A DNA stretch of 64,000 nt. It comes from Crocodylus rhombifer (lineage: Eukaryota; Chordata; Crocodylia; Crocodylidae). The stretch is from positions 61,218-125,217 of the forward strand of contig JAVSML010025179.1 in assembly GCA_038503035.1 (NCBI GenBank), given 5' to 3'. The notes under the pieces were generated by a model, which had not been told where the DNA came from, did no database searches, and was given only the letters and a program-made list of their open reading frames with translations. Of the stretch, positions 26,101 to 41,100 are shown in pieces. The position numbers and the translations under genes are program-made. Position 1 is the first letter of the stretch; each line of letters starts with the position of its first letter.

Positions 26101-29100
26101 CCAGGGCAGGATCATCCTTTGATCCATCCTATTTAGCTCATGTTGCACTAAGGTGTAGCCACTCTGGGCATATGCTTCTTCAACAGCTTATATACCACTG
26201 ACTTGCCCATGGGTGGATCTAGGATTTAAAAAAAAAAAGTGTGGGTGGGTAGGTAAAACTGAAGGATGGAAACAGTTTAAATAGTGGAACATCAAGACCA
26301 TTTAAAAAAAAGGTCAGGTGGTCATTAACACCTGTAGAACAGAGAGAAATTAAAAACAGGAGCCAGGGAGGTAATCAGAAGCCACAAATTCAATCAACAC
26401 TTTTAGCAGGAATAGAAATGTAGCTGTCCCTCCCAGGTGGGAGGCCTAATTTTGTCCTGGTGTTATCCTGGATAACACCATTCTCTTAGGAGTTAAAAGT
26501 ATGATCTATGCAAATACAAAAAACACACAATCCAGCACTGATCCCAGCCATATGCATTTTCAAATACTAGAAAACTTCAAAGTCTGGACTTCATGATTCA
26601 GCTATATGCTTTGGCAAGTCCAGTAGCAACCGTGACCACAGATACAGTAAAAAGCATTCTAGGAATGGTGTATCTATTAGTTAACTCTTTGCTTTGGGGG
26701 GGGGGGGGGGGGGAAAGAAAAATCAGATCTTCATATCAAGTCAATGGAAAATGGTCCATCTTCTGGGTATGAGCCTTCACAACTGGACTTACCAGGAATT
26801 TTTCCTTTCATTTTGCAGTTATCTTTGAACTATGCAGTCTCTGAATTGTTCCTGATACTGTGGCCATTGAGTCTGCCTGCAATACACAGGGACTTTTAGG
26901 CCAGGTGCTAACTTTAAGAAGGCCAAAATGTTTTTTATATGTTAGAAGGAGCAAACCCCGCAGTTGTCTATCTTTCCAGTCAAGGGAAAGAGCCCAGGTA
27001 GAAACTGCACAGTCCGGTGGGTGGAGAATTGGCTGGAGGGTCGCACCCAGAGAGTCATGGTGGATGGGTCGGTTTTGACCTGGAAGGGTGTGGGCAGTGG
27101 GGTCCCGCAGGGCTCGGTCCTTGGACTGATACTCTTTAATGTCTTCATCAGCGACTTGGATGAGGGAGTGAAATGTACTCTGTCCAAGTTTGCAGATGAC
27201 ACTAAGCTATGGGGCGAAGTGGACACGCCGGAGGACAGGGAGCAGCTGCAAGCAGATCTGGACAGGTTAGACAAGTGGGCAGAAAACAACAGAATGCAGT
27301 TCAACAAGGAGAAATGCAAAGTGCTGCATCTAGGGAGGAAAAATGTCCAGCACACCTACAGCCTAGGAAGTGACCTGCTGGGTGGCACGGAAGTGGAAAG
27401 GGATCTTGGAGTTCTAGTGGACTCCAAGATGAACATGAGTCGGCAGTGTGACGAAACCATCAGAAAAGCCAATGGCACTTTATCGTGCATCAGCAGATGC
27501 ATGACAAATAGGTCCAAGGAGGTGATACTTCCCCTCTATCGGGCGTTGGTCAGACCGCAGCTGGAGTACTGCGTGCAATTCTGGGCGCCGCACTTCACGA
27601 AGGATATGGATAATCTGGAGAGGGTCCAGAGAAGGGCCACTCGTATGGTTAAGGGCCTGCAGGCCAAGCCCTACGAGGAGAGACTAGAGAAACTGGACCT
27701 TTTCAGCCTCCACAAGAGAAGGTTGAGAGGTGACCTGGTGGCTGCCTATAAGTTCATCAGGGGGGCACAGAAGGGAATTGGTGAGTATTTATTCACCAAG
27801 GCCCCCCCGGGGGTTACAAGAAATAATGGCCACAAGCTAGAAGAGAGCAGATTTAGATTGGATATTAGGAGGAACTTCTTCACAGTTCGAGTGGCCAAGG
27901 TCTGGAACGGGATCCCAAGGGAGGTGGTGCTCTCCCCTACCCTGGGGGTCTTCAAGCGAAGGCTAGATGTGTATCTAGCTGGGGTAATGTAGGCCCAGCA
28001 CTCTTTCCTGCTTATGCAGGGGGTCGGACTCGATGATCTATTGAGGTCCCTTCCGACCGTAGCATCTATGAATCTATAAGTGTATCCTGACTGTACTTTA
28101 AAGAATCTGTTCCTGCACTCGCAGTAAAGAACATCCCGATGTTTCAGGAAGACTAGCAAGTATGATAGAAGACCAGCTTGGCTTAGTTTACTGAAGAGTT
28201 CCCTGCTGAGTCACAAAAAAGAAGCTTACAAGTAGAAACTTGAACAAATAACTAGGGAGAAGTACAGGAGTATTGCTCGGGCATACAGGGATGAAGTCAG
28301 GAAGACCAAAATGCAGTTGCATGCAAGGCATGTGAAGGATAACAAGCAGCATTTCTACAAGTATGTCCATAGCAAAAGTAGGATCTTGGAAAGTGTGGGT
28401 CCCTCGCTGAATCAGGGAGGCAACCTTGTGATGGAGGATGCAGAAAAAGCTGAGGTACTCAATGCCTATTTCACTTCCGTCTTCATAGGCAAGGTCAGCT
28501 CCCAGACTACTGCACCTGGCAGCAGTTTAGGAAGGAGGTAAGCAGCCAGCAGTGGCAAAAGAACAGGATAGGGACTATTAAGAAAAAGCTGAACATATAC
28601 AAGTCCATGGGGCTGGATGGAATGCACCCAGGGGTGCTGAGGGAGTTAGCTGATACAACCGCAGAGCTGCTGGGCATCATCTTTGAAAACTCATGGTGAT
28701 CAGGAGAGGTCCTGGATGATTAGACAAGGGCAAAAATAATGCCCATATTTAAGAATGGGAAAAAGGAGGATCCAGAGAACTACAGACTAGTCAGCCTCAC
28801 CTCAGTCCCTGGAAAAATCATGGAGCAGATCCTCAAGGAATCCATCTCGAAGCACTTGGAAGAGAAAAAGGAGATTAGGAACAGTGAGCATAGGTTCATG
28901 AAGGGCAAGTCATGTCTGACCAACCTGATTGCCCTCTATGATGCGGTGACTGGCTCTATGGATGCAGGAAAACCAGTGAATGTAGTATACCTTGATTGTA
29001 TCAAGACTTTTGATACAGTCTCTCAGAACATCCTCACAGGCAAAGGAAGTACAGACTGGGTGAATGGACTGCAAGATGGACAGAAAACTGTCTGGAGCCA

Positions 29101-32100
29101 GGCTTAGAGAGTAGTAATCAATGGCTTGATGTCTAGTTGGAGTGCCCCAAGGGTTGGTTTTGTTCAGTGTCTTCATCAACGACCTGGAAGATGGCATAGA
29201 GTGCACCTTCAGCAAGTTCACAGATGACACCAAGCTGGTGGGAGCAGTAGATACGCTGGAGGGTAGGGATAGGATTCAGAAAGACCCAGACAAATTGGGG
29301 GATTGGGCCAAAAGGAATCTCATGAGGTTCAGCAAGGACTAGTGCAAAGTCCTGCACTTAGGACAAAAGAATCCCATGCATCAGTACAGGCTGGGGGACA
29401 ACTGGTTGGGCAGTAGCTCTGCAGAAGGACACAGGGGTTATAGTGGACAATAAGCTGAATGAGCCAGCAGTTAGCCTTTTTGGCAACAATAAGCCACTAA
29501 CAGCATACTGGGCTGCATTGGTAGGTGGGTTGCCAGTAGGCCCAGGGAAGTGATTCTTCTCCTCTGTTCAGCACTGGCAAGACCAAAACTTGAGCACTGT
29601 GTTCAATTTTGCTTCTACCACTACAGAAAGGATGTGGATGAATTGGAAAGAGTCCAGTGGGGGTGGGCAACAAAAATGATGAGGGGGCTGGGCCCATGAC
29701 ATGCTAGAAGCTGATGGAACTGGGCTTATTTAACCTAAAGATGAGAAGATTGAGAGGGGAATAATAGTAGCCATCAGCTACCTGAAGTTGGGTTCAAAAG
29801 AGAATGGAGCTAGACTGTTCTCAGTGATGGCAGATGACAGAGCAAGGAGCAACAGTTTCAAGTTGCAGCAAGGGAAGTTTAGATTCAATATTAGGAAGAA
29901 TTTGCTTTCTAGGAGGGTAGTAAAGCACCAGGGCAGGTTGCCCCACCTCTCTGGGTAATCTCCATCCTGAGAGATTTTCAAGACCTGGCTAGATAAAGCT
30001 TTGGCTGGGATGATCTAGCTGGGCATGGTCCTGCTTTAAGGAGAGGGCTAGACTAGATAGTCTCCTGAGGTCGTTTTCAACCCTAATTTTCTATTATTCC
30101 AATCTCCAACCACCATCTTTTACAGCCGAGCTGATCCCTGCAACATAACATGGACTGTAGCAGGTTCAGGGATTTGCTCAGCTCAAACTAGTCCGTAAGC
30201 ACAACATAGCCTATATTCCCATAGCTTGCCCATCACACAGGTATCCTCCAATATCAGCAAGTCTTCAACTCTGACCCAGACCCAGACCATAAAGGACTTA
30301 CAGACATAAGTCCTCTTCAGCCTGTGAGAAGGTGACAGTGGCTTGCTGTTGCTGCTTTCCTGCTGCAGTCTTTCTTCTCAGGCTGTCTGTGACTCAGCTC
30401 CCTGCCATGGTGCTGCTCCCAGTCTCACACCTGAGTCTCCTCCCAGCACCTGAGAGTCCCTTCTCAGGTATTGCAGCCACTAGCCAAGCTACTCTCACTC
30501 TTTCCCCCCTTCTGATCATCTGTCTCTTCCCTGGCTTCTTCCCCTAGAGCCCTATGGTTTTTTCTGGAATTCCTTCTCTGGCTTCCCCTTCCTAGAAGCC
30601 TTTTACTTCCGGTGACTATTAATTATCTCCCTCAGCTGATCCAGTCCTCCTGAGCAGCCTACAATTAGCATTACTGCTTGCAGCTGGGCTGGAGCCTCTG
30701 AGCCTACAGCCTACGATAAGTTTGCATAACCATTCTGAAATATAATCACAAATCTTCCATTTGGGGTGATGCAACATAATTATATTGAAACATTGTCATT
30801 ATGTGACAGCACAGTATTAAAATAATTATTTTTTTCTACTTATGCTATTGGGTTGGAGTTTAGGATGTCCCCAGTTTAATAGTCTTATTATTGCCTTTAC
30901 CAGGTAGTGCTTGGACAACCAGAGCTAATAAAGAACTATTCAAGTGGAAATCATCATCACAATCCCTTATTTACATTTCTGAAGTTTAGTGCTTAAAATT
31001 AGAGGTACCATCCCACCTGGCCGGAGCTGTCTCTTCCTTCCATCAGGCTGACTGAAATCCACTATGCAGCTAGAGGTGCCAAACTGCACCAATGCAACTC
31101 CATTCTGATTTGCACAACCGTAGACCTCACAAACTGTTGAGCACAGTAATAGTTTTGTGATATAGAGAAAGGAGCATAAACTCCCCTTTCTCTTGAAACT
31201 TCAGGCATTCCCTAAACACAGATCATAAAAATGTAAAAAGTTGGTACACAAACACCTGAAAGAATTCCCCCTGTACTCCCAGTAGGGGCCAACAGACAGT
31301 TCTGCAACACTGTCCTGCCCAAGCACTCTGAACTAAGTGCATATGAATAAACTGACAGCATTTGTCTGAGTGTTGTAATGTTATCATCTGTCCACTAAAG
31401 TATCTAAAGTATGGCCTTCATCATCATAATAATCTAATTATCAATGTGCAGTCTTTCAAATCACTTTCCTTCCAGCCTGCGGCTCCATTACCTTTCTTCT
31501 TTCCTGAGACATTCCTAACCTGTCCCTCTGGGCTGATTCAACATGATCATTTTGCAACATCATGTCTATTTCAATGTTTTGTTTGCAATTTTTTTTTAAC
31601 AAATTCTACAACAGAGATTGTCACAACTCCCTAAGTCAAGTGGATTCTAGTGTTTGAACACTTTCTCCTTAACCATCTTCCCTTGTATACAATGTTCAAT
31701 ATCATCATCCTTAATCATTTAATTTTTGGACTATACTTAGATATTGCTTCATTTTAACCTCAGTCTTATTGCAAATGGACTCACTTCCTTCCTGTGTTCT
31801 CTTTTCATTCATATGGCTTATGAATCTTTTTCTATTTATTTTACTTTCCTTTGCAAGGTCTAACCCAGCCTGACTTAGCAAGTCTGTCCCTATCCCTGTG
31901 CTTTGCAAACGCTACCACAGCTTTCCTTGCTGACTAACCCTTTCTTCATTCCTTACAGAATATCTTCTTACTTCTAATTTTCTTTCCAAGGTGCTTATTA
32001 ATTCAACTAAGTCTGAAGCTGCTCCCTAAAAGTTTCCTCCCTTGCTTGGGATACAAAGTTCAGATCATTTGTATATTTTTGATTTAAAGAGATTTTGAGC

Positions 32101-35100
32101 TTTCCTTAGAGTGAAATCCTTGAGCATGTTGGTCCACATGACTTTACTAACTGAATAAAGGAAGCTAATTTTTGCTCCTTTTGAAGTTACAGACCTGTAT
32201 TTTGCTTGACATTAAATGGGACGTATGACAAAGCATAATCAGCCAGTCCAACATTATCTGCTGTGACCAACTCCCTGTGGTGCCCATTTGGTGAAGAAAT
32301 CTGCTAGATGTCACTTCCAGGAACATCTGGGCCCTCCCATTATAAATAGCATTTATTCTCCAGTCTATATCTGGGAATTTAAGAAGTTTCACATACTAAC
32401 ACCATTCCTGGGAGCTAGTTTCTGATAATATTATAGAATTCTCCATTTGGAGTCAAATCTGACTCTGGAGATCTCTAGCATAGCCCAACATCTTTTTTTT
32501 TATTCTGAAAAAAAAAACCTGGCATGTCAAAGTCTGATAGCAACGATCTCAGAAAAAATAAAATAAAATAAAATAAAATAAATAAATGATTCAGTGGTGC
32601 CACTTCACTGGAGAATCGCAAATGAAGTATTTATATTTAAGACAAGGAAAATGTGTCCCAAGTGACTGCAGGGTCTGTTATTTTTACCTCAACAATATGT
32701 AATGCTTTAGGACAAAGCAAAGATAATTAAAGGAAAAACATTAAATACACAACAATAAACAGAAAACAGGATGAACTAAAATGTGAATTTATGAAAGGTA
32801 GATCATGCCAGACTAAATCAGTATTTATCTGTGTATAATAAGATAACCTCTATTATAGACAAGGAAAATGTGGTAGATCCAATTTATCTGGACTTCAATA
32901 CAGCATGTGGATATAGCAGCACATAGAAATTATTAGTTAAGGTGAAGAAGATAATCATGAATGGTGCGTGCCCCCAGTGGCTGGGGGGCACGGTGGCAGT
33001 GGGAGTGCGGCAGTGGGAAGCAGGGGAGCTCTTGCAGCCACCACTGGGTCTGTCAGCAATGAGGGGGGTGGCAAGCGCCAAACAAGGAATGGTGACCACC
33101 CACAGCCACCGCTGGTAGTGGTGGCCCACGGAAACGGTGAACTACCCACAGTCGCCGCCAGAGGTGTCGGTGGCAGGGTGGTGAGTGGCGACTGCCCACA
33201 GGTACCGCTGACACTGTTGGTGGTGTCTTTTTCCAGGGGGTCCACCACCACACTCAGGGGGTGCACATGCACCCATGTGCACTGACTATGCGTCCCCCCT
33301 GAAGATAATGCAAACATTGCAAGGTGGGTAAGGAAGCGGAAAAAGGGGAGATGGCAAATGGATTATGCTGAAAGGGGAATACCAGGTGGAACCAGATCAC
33401 TAATGGACTTTCCTCAAACAGTGGTCTGGTAACCAATCTTATTTAATATTTTCCTGATTATAAATAGCAATGTACTAATAAGGGTTATTTTTACTAGAGC
33501 TACAGAATATTAGTACTACTGTACAAAGTGTTGGGGATATTTATTCTGGAATATTATCCTTCATGTTCTAGAAAGATTAATTCAAACCAGAATAGGTGCA
33601 CAGAGCCTCATTAGAATGATTAGGAAATAGAGATCATACAAGAGGAGACTAAAGGTCTTGACTTGGTAAGCCTAGCAAAACAAAGGCTGAGAGGAGATAC
33701 AATTGCTCGTTTTAAATCTTGAGGGTAAATACTGCGGAGGGAAAACTATTTAAGCTAAAGGACAACATTGCCACAAGTACAAAGAGTATAAAGTGACCAT
33801 TTAAACTAGAAATTGGAAAGTTTCAATCATGGTAGTAAAGTGATGGAACTGTTGCCAGCCTTGGCTATTTTCAAGGGGCCTAGGCTAAGCTGCAGAAGCA
33901 TTGCTAAACAGAAGGTTCAAAGCTGGTTTCTGAGTATCAATAGTGTGAACCTTTGCAGGAGTGACCATTAACTTGGTCAGCAAATAAAGGAAACCATCAA
34001 ACAATTAAACAAAGCACAAGGCCTGAAAAGAGCTTCATAGATTCATACGTTGTAAGGCCGGAAGGGGCCTTGGAAGATCATCGGGTCCAGCCCCCTGCAC
34101 CAAGCAGGAAAGATAACTGGGGTCAGACAAGGGAAGACCATACAGTAAGTAATCCAGATACACTTTATCATAGCTTAGAGAACTCAGCAGATTCAAGAAG
34201 ATCTGCTGCCAATCTGCGTGCAAACCTCGTCCCACCTCTTGAGACTCCCCAGCCGGTGTAGGTGCGAATCTATGTGGTGCTGTTGCAGGTAACAAGGTAA
34301 ACGTTGGGATAAATGTTTGTTTTCATGTTTTAAAATGCAAGCAAATAAAAGGTTGGACTATAGACCTATTTCTGCCTCTTTCATCAGTAGCCTACCCACA
34401 AGGTTACCTCTAATCTGGGTAACAGAACAGCCTCCCAGTAGTAGTGGGGAGAGCACAAAACCTAACTAGTTTTAGAATGGAGCTTGGTCATGTCATGAAA
34501 GGGGTGGTGTGACTACTTTCTGTTGCACGGTGATGATCTGGGGGCAGGTCATTTCTGGGAAGTGTAATGATGAAGCACACTCAACCACAGAGCAGCTCTT
34601 TGCTAGCCTGTAACTCCTCACTATCTGAGACTGTTTCTGGAATATTTCTAACTCCTGGAACAGTCAACAGAGTAGGAAGGTAATGTTTGTTACACAACAA
34701 TTAAGTAAACTGCTGACACACACTCTACTGTCTGGAGTTACGTGGAATAAAGCTGTCAAAATTAATTCTGATGACAAACAGCTAGGTGCCACCTCTTCTC
34801 TCCTCTTGTACAAGAGTAATAGTGGCACTCCAATATGGAGCAGTCAAACATGAAAGCTCTCAGCTGATGCACCCATTATTCTTAGGGTTATATAAACCAG
34901 TGTTCAGTGTGGTGCAAACATTATTCAAGTACACCATGTCTCCAATTCAGAACACTTGCTTAACATCTTAGAACACATTTGTTATTCAGAATATGCCTTG
35001 CAATTTCTTGTTTCATTTTGGCAGCCAAATGGGAATTTTCCTTGTTGTATTGAAAGCACTAGAGGAAAGAATCTTACAAAGGTCTGCATGAAATTTCTGT

Positions 35101-38100
35101 CCTTCCTTCACAAATATTCAACTCTTTTTAAGTCAGTCTGTATCTGGGCTATTAAATTAAACCTACCTTTAGATCTCCTGATGGAGAAACACATTCTTAA
35201 TTTCTCACTGTCATTACCCAGTGATGACAATGATGACAGTGACACTTTCTCACTAACATGGCTTCAGTAAGACCAAGAGGGGACTACTACAATGGCAAAA
35301 GGGTGTAGGACCCGGACAGGTGACTCTTATTGTAATTATTTATGCTGCATTCCAAAGCGGACAGAATAGTAGCTATCTTATGGTAGCTGTTAACAGAAGG
35401 CCCTTTTACCGTGATTTGCCATTAAGCAGCAAGGAAGCGGGTAAATAACCTGCTGATGATGAGTACACAGCTATCCCAGGATGAAAGCAGACAGATGATA
35501 CCCAAAGCAATATGACTTCTGTTAGTATAGTGTTATTCCAATTATTCCTCGGATTATTCTACTGTGGATTTGAATGTTACACTGTAGGGACCTACCTGAA
35601 TCTTGGCACAAGTCCTATCCTACCTGAATCTCACCCTTTTTGCTGCATGTCCCCACTGCCCTGTCACTGCTGTTGAGTTGCCAAGAGGCAAACATCGCAG
35701 CATTAATTGCCTCTTGGCCACTCAGTGGCAGAGGTGGGATGGGAGGGTGGCGCAGTGAAGAGAGTGAGATTAAAGGTACCACTGCTGCAAACTTCTGCAG
35801 TGATTTAGGTAGATCCCTATACATTAGTGTAAGGATTCATGTTATCTGCCCACTTCTAGTTTATACCAGTGTAAAAACTGGTTATGTTGATACAACTCCA
35901 AGTTGCTCTTTCTTCATGCTTCCTGAAGAGATTGCAAAAGTCTGAGGGTGGGAAAGGAAATTCTAGTTAGTTCCAGCTATAGTGATGAATTGTGCAATTT
36001 GTTCCATATTTAACATGTCCCTTCTTTAGAGAGATTTCACAAGGACTCACATAAGCAGTGAGCAGGAAGCAACAAGTCAGAAAAGGATGAAGGTGATAGC
36101 TTTATGATGATAGCTGCCCAGTTTGGACTTGCAAATATTAGAGCCATTCAATCAAAGTGGGGGGGGTTTTCAGTTTGCATAAAAATAAAGAAGATAATGG
36201 TATAGAACCATGAATATTAATAACTTATTATGACACCATGTAAAAGGGGAATTTTCAACAAAGATTCCAAATTTAGGATTAGAAATGGATTTAAATTGAA
36301 ACAATTTGGTGATTATCAGAACAAAGAAGAAAGGGAATTTCACACACAATGGGCAGCTTAGGAAGCGTCTACACTAGCTGAGAATAGCTGTAGGTTGATA
36401 TTTGTAGCAGTATTCATTGCTCAAATCCAACAGAACAGATGGTCCTGACTAGACCTAAAACTTACTCACAAATAAACAAGCCAGCATTTTACTGGAGTTG
36501 GGAAAAATTGGAGTTTCTCAAGAAACTTATGTATTGAAATATGGCCCCAGGTTGGCAGAAGGCAATGCACTACCCTTGGGCAGAAGCTGAGGAACTTTCT
36601 GTCTTGCTAGCTTTGACAATTTTTTTTCTTTTCAAAGCTGAGGACTTTGCTGATGGAACAGTATCTTAAGCAACAAATTTAGATCCAGATGACCTGGTTC
36701 TGCCCCTGCATGCACAAAGTTCACAGTCTGGTAATTCAATTCACTTCGCAGGGGTACTCCTGACTTACCTTGGTGCAAGTAACAGGCTAAGGACCAGTAC
36801 TGGAGATTGGAGTCAGAAAAATACTAAATTAAAGAAAATTTAAAACAACACACTGGAGACCAAGTGCCTGATTTGGATCTCATTTGCTTCTGTACAAAGC
36901 ATGAGCTATATCATTGGAATCCAGAGCTAAGAGCAGATCCTAATCTTTATCTAGATTTTCATATTTGTTTATTCATAAAATATGGGGTGCTACCTATGTG
37001 GAATGAGTAGACTCACCACCTGATGTTATGGGCTAGGGACAGATATTACACAGAAACTGGTTTAGGTGATCAGAAACTGGTTTAAACCTGTAAAAGAACA
37101 GAAGTTCAGTGCACATAAAACAGTTTCAAAATAGCTGAAACTGGTTTAAGATAAAACTGGTTGAATGTTTATCTTAAACCAGATCAGACTTGGCTATTTT
37201 GGGTCAAACTAGTTTATACAATGTCTGTTCCAGACCGCTTTCTGGTTTAAGATAAACCAGAGTCCCCCAGCATCCCAGATGCTTTGCAGCCTTAGGCTGG
37301 GCTGAGCTAGGCTGTGCTCTCTGTTCCAGAGAACAGGGCAGGCCCCACCCCTCTCCTCCCTAGCCAGAGCTCTGGGGGAGACTGCAGGCACAGCAGGGTC
37401 TGCCTGGCTTCCCTCACTGCTCAAGCAGGGATTCCCCACCTCCTTCCCTCCTACAGCACGGACCCTAGCCCCATGGACCCTAGGCATGTGGTATGCTGAG
37501 AGGTGTGTCTGTATGTGTCTCCAATTTCACTGGGACAGGTAGACAGAACAGTATCCACTTAGGGTTTTTTGGAGCTATCCAACAGCTCAGTTGTTAATGT
37601 CTCTCCCTTCCTTCCTTGGAAAAAGCTGTTTAAGAAGAGCTTGAAATAATGAGAGAAGCTTTTGTTCTGCTGATGGGCTGATAAACACTGTGGTTTTATC
37701 AGCCCCGCCCCCCTGCTGGTTTGCAGCCCTATCAGGTTTGCAGACAGTGAGAGGGAGATTGAAAAGCTCAGTATCATCAACAGATGCATACACTGCATAC
37801 CCCACTTTACCTCAGAGTGCTAGCTGGGGTCTGGCAACATTCCCACTCCTTGAGCAGCGAGTGGGGGAAAGCCTGAGACAGTGCAGGCCAGAGTGGGGGT
37901 TTAACCCCTTCCTAATCAGAGAATCCTGCCTGGGCCAGGTCCCCCTGTCCCCCCAGCTCAGCACTGTCCATGGGAAAAGGTGGCTGCTCTAGCACTCCCT
38001 GGCTTCGAGCCTGAGCCACTGCAGGCATGTGCCTGCATTTCTGAAATGAAAAGGGAATGTCTGTCCACCTCCAGATTGGTTCAAGCTTTGCAGGTTAGAC

Positions 38101-41100
38101 TAACCTGCAAAGACTGAATCAATTCAGACTCAAGCTTTTTGAATGTTTGCCCCTAGCCATGATCATCAGCAGATCTACATCTAAGGGGGCAATCCCATTC
38201 AGCTAGTCTTCTGCCTCAACTGTAAAACATATGAGCTAGAATCTTTGCCTCTCATAAGTATTCCAACATTATTATTACATTATAGTACTACATTACTTTG
38301 CAGATAGTCTCCCTGACTTTGGTAAGACAGCTCATTGCATAACTGAGAAGGACTAATGGGGGCAGAACTTTGCCCTCCGTGTAGGGCCAGGGCCAGATGT
38401 TCATGGGCAAGGTGCCCACAGCAGGGGCCAAACTTTAGAAAGAGGTCAAATCCCATTTAAGGACCTGCATGTGGTGCTTACTCAGATAATACAGTACTAG
38501 GCAACAGTATAACATCCTGAGAAAAATGTTTAAAACTGCTCAGCATCTTCAACCCCAGTGGGGCTGAAGGTTGTTTTAATCTGGCTTATTCTTTTGCTGC
38601 CTAAAAGAGCTGAGACAAAAACCTGGATCAGAGGGTCGAAGTACATCAAAGAAATTCTTCCACAATCCTTTCCTGCACTTCTTATTTTCTCTTCTGGTAA
38701 TATTTCAGCAGCATGTGATAGAAATGTAGGCATGACTTTGGAAGGCTCCCTGTTCCTATAAATGGTCAATTGCCACTTACCATTATTTTAATCTTTCATA
38801 GAAATAAAGATTGCCTAAAAATATGGGAAACATTACAAGATGCATTTATGTACAAGAACCCATGTAATATTACAACAGATGACTATCAGCCTTTAATGGA
38901 TTTAGCAAGACATCCTGTACCATGCAACAAGGTAACAATGCTTGTGTGTGGATACAGACTGTATGTGTTCTTTCTCTATACAATTCCTACTACAATGGAC
39001 TCTTTCCATGGTAATCACAAGCTGTTCCAAATACCTGGAGGTACCCTGACTTCAGGGTTGCTATAATGTCCAACCCATGCATTTGTTCTTCTGGACCAGG
39101 AAACCCTCAAAATTCTGTTTATTGGCAGCCATTGCTGGACATCACTGTTTCTACTGTCAGTGGCTGGACCATAAAGGGAAAATTGTGGTGTCTGTTACAG
39201 CTTTAGAAGAAGTACTCTACATAAGGGAGATGTAGCTATACAGTTAGAGGCAAATAGCTTTTAAAAGCTATTGTCCCATATGGTATCAGAATGCAGATAG
39301 TAATGAAGAAGTTATATTAACTAACCAAACAATATCCCTTAAAGTCATTTAAACCACATTGTTAAAAACATGACAGTTTGTGATAAAAAAGCAGCCATTT
39401 TCATCAAACCACTCTAAAATTTGAAAAATAAAACAGCTTTTATTTTCCATCTTTTGACAAAAACCTGACAACTAAAACATCTTTATCATCATCAAAATGG
39501 TCACAATGAAAGTCTTCATTTTCTGACCAGCTCGAATATCACTGCCGTTTATTACACTTTATCGCCTCTCTCTCTCAGTCACTGTTTTGGAGCAAGACAA
39601 ATGAACTGGTTCACCGTTACACAAAAGCTGACGACAATTTCCTTACTCTGGAGGACACCTTGCTGGGTTACATAGCTGACCAGGTATCATGGTGTGGTGA
39701 TCCAGCCAGCCCAGGTAAGGATACTTTTTCACTCCCATACAATAAATATATGAGCATTGATAGCTGTCATTTTTCCTTTGCTCATATATTTCAATAACAT
39801 ATTACATACCTCTCAGGACTGACACTTCACCTCCTTGGTTTCAACCCAAATGTAATTTATTTTAAAAGTATTGAAACTTTAGCCTTGCCTGAGTTATGGA
39901 AGTGTGAAAAAATATTTATTTCTCAACTTCTAAGAAGTTTTTTATCACCCAGTGCTAGGAAAATACCACATTTTCCTCTCAAAGAACACATACCTTTCCC
40001 TTCCAAATCATGTGGGGCAAATAAGAGTAAGTATAATATGCGAGAGATATGGATTTCAATGGGTCTAGAAATTTGGTGGAAAGGAAGCAGTGGCAGCATT
40101 AACTGCCATAATTCTGGACATGTGGATTTGGCCAGTGTATGGGAGCAGTCTGCAGTTGGATTTGGGGTGTGCTCCTGGACTTTGTTCACGGTTGGACTTG
40201 CTACACAGCTCCAGACCCATTATGCTGGATTGGGCTAGCGTGCAAGGTTGGTTCATTGACACCATCCAGCACATAGGACTGGCAGCAGGCTCAGCTCTCC
40301 AATTGTTGCTACATGGTTACTTACCTATAACACAAGGTAAGAACGTTTATTTTTCAAGATGTCTTTCAAAAACAGGGTATGTATTATATTCAAGGGTGAG
40401 TTACATACAAGACAATATGATATCTCACTGCATTTGGCATATCACTGGTACAGACTACAGGGTCACATGTCTTTACTTTAGTCAGTATTTTACTGGGATT
40501 GTTATGGTAGCAATTAAAGAATAAGGTCCTGGGGCTATAATGGAGCTCTAATCAGAGAAGCCCTTTAAACCTACATAGTCTTACTGAAGATAGGATGCAA
40601 TATTACCTAAATGTTTGATGACAACTTCTCTAACTGTAGTTATGTGACACAATGGTTTTTTTCTGTTTGTTTTGTTTTATGGCTTTCAAGGCATTAACTA
40701 TGAATCTTGTCCAAAGTGGACCGAATGCGAGAGCAACCCCAGCACTGTATACTGGAAAATGGCATCCAAAATGGTAAGGCCTATATAGCAAATTTCCTCT
40801 GCTATGGGGAGGGGATAAAAGAAGGTAAATCCTGGCCCCACTGCAGTCAGTGGCAAAACTCCCACTGACTGCAGTGGGGCCAGGATTTTATTTGGCTTCA
40901 TTCAAGAGGGCAGACCTGTGGCTAAAGTAAGCACTAAGATTTTGTATTTTATGCTGTAGCAGGCTTAGGGGTCCAACACTGGCATCTGACACCCCCCGGC
41001 AGTCAGACTCACATGCTGCACTCTCTGGTCTCCTAACCTCCTATCTGCCTGTATGACTCTGAGGTTAATAATGATGCATTTGGGAAGCTGTCTCTAGAGG

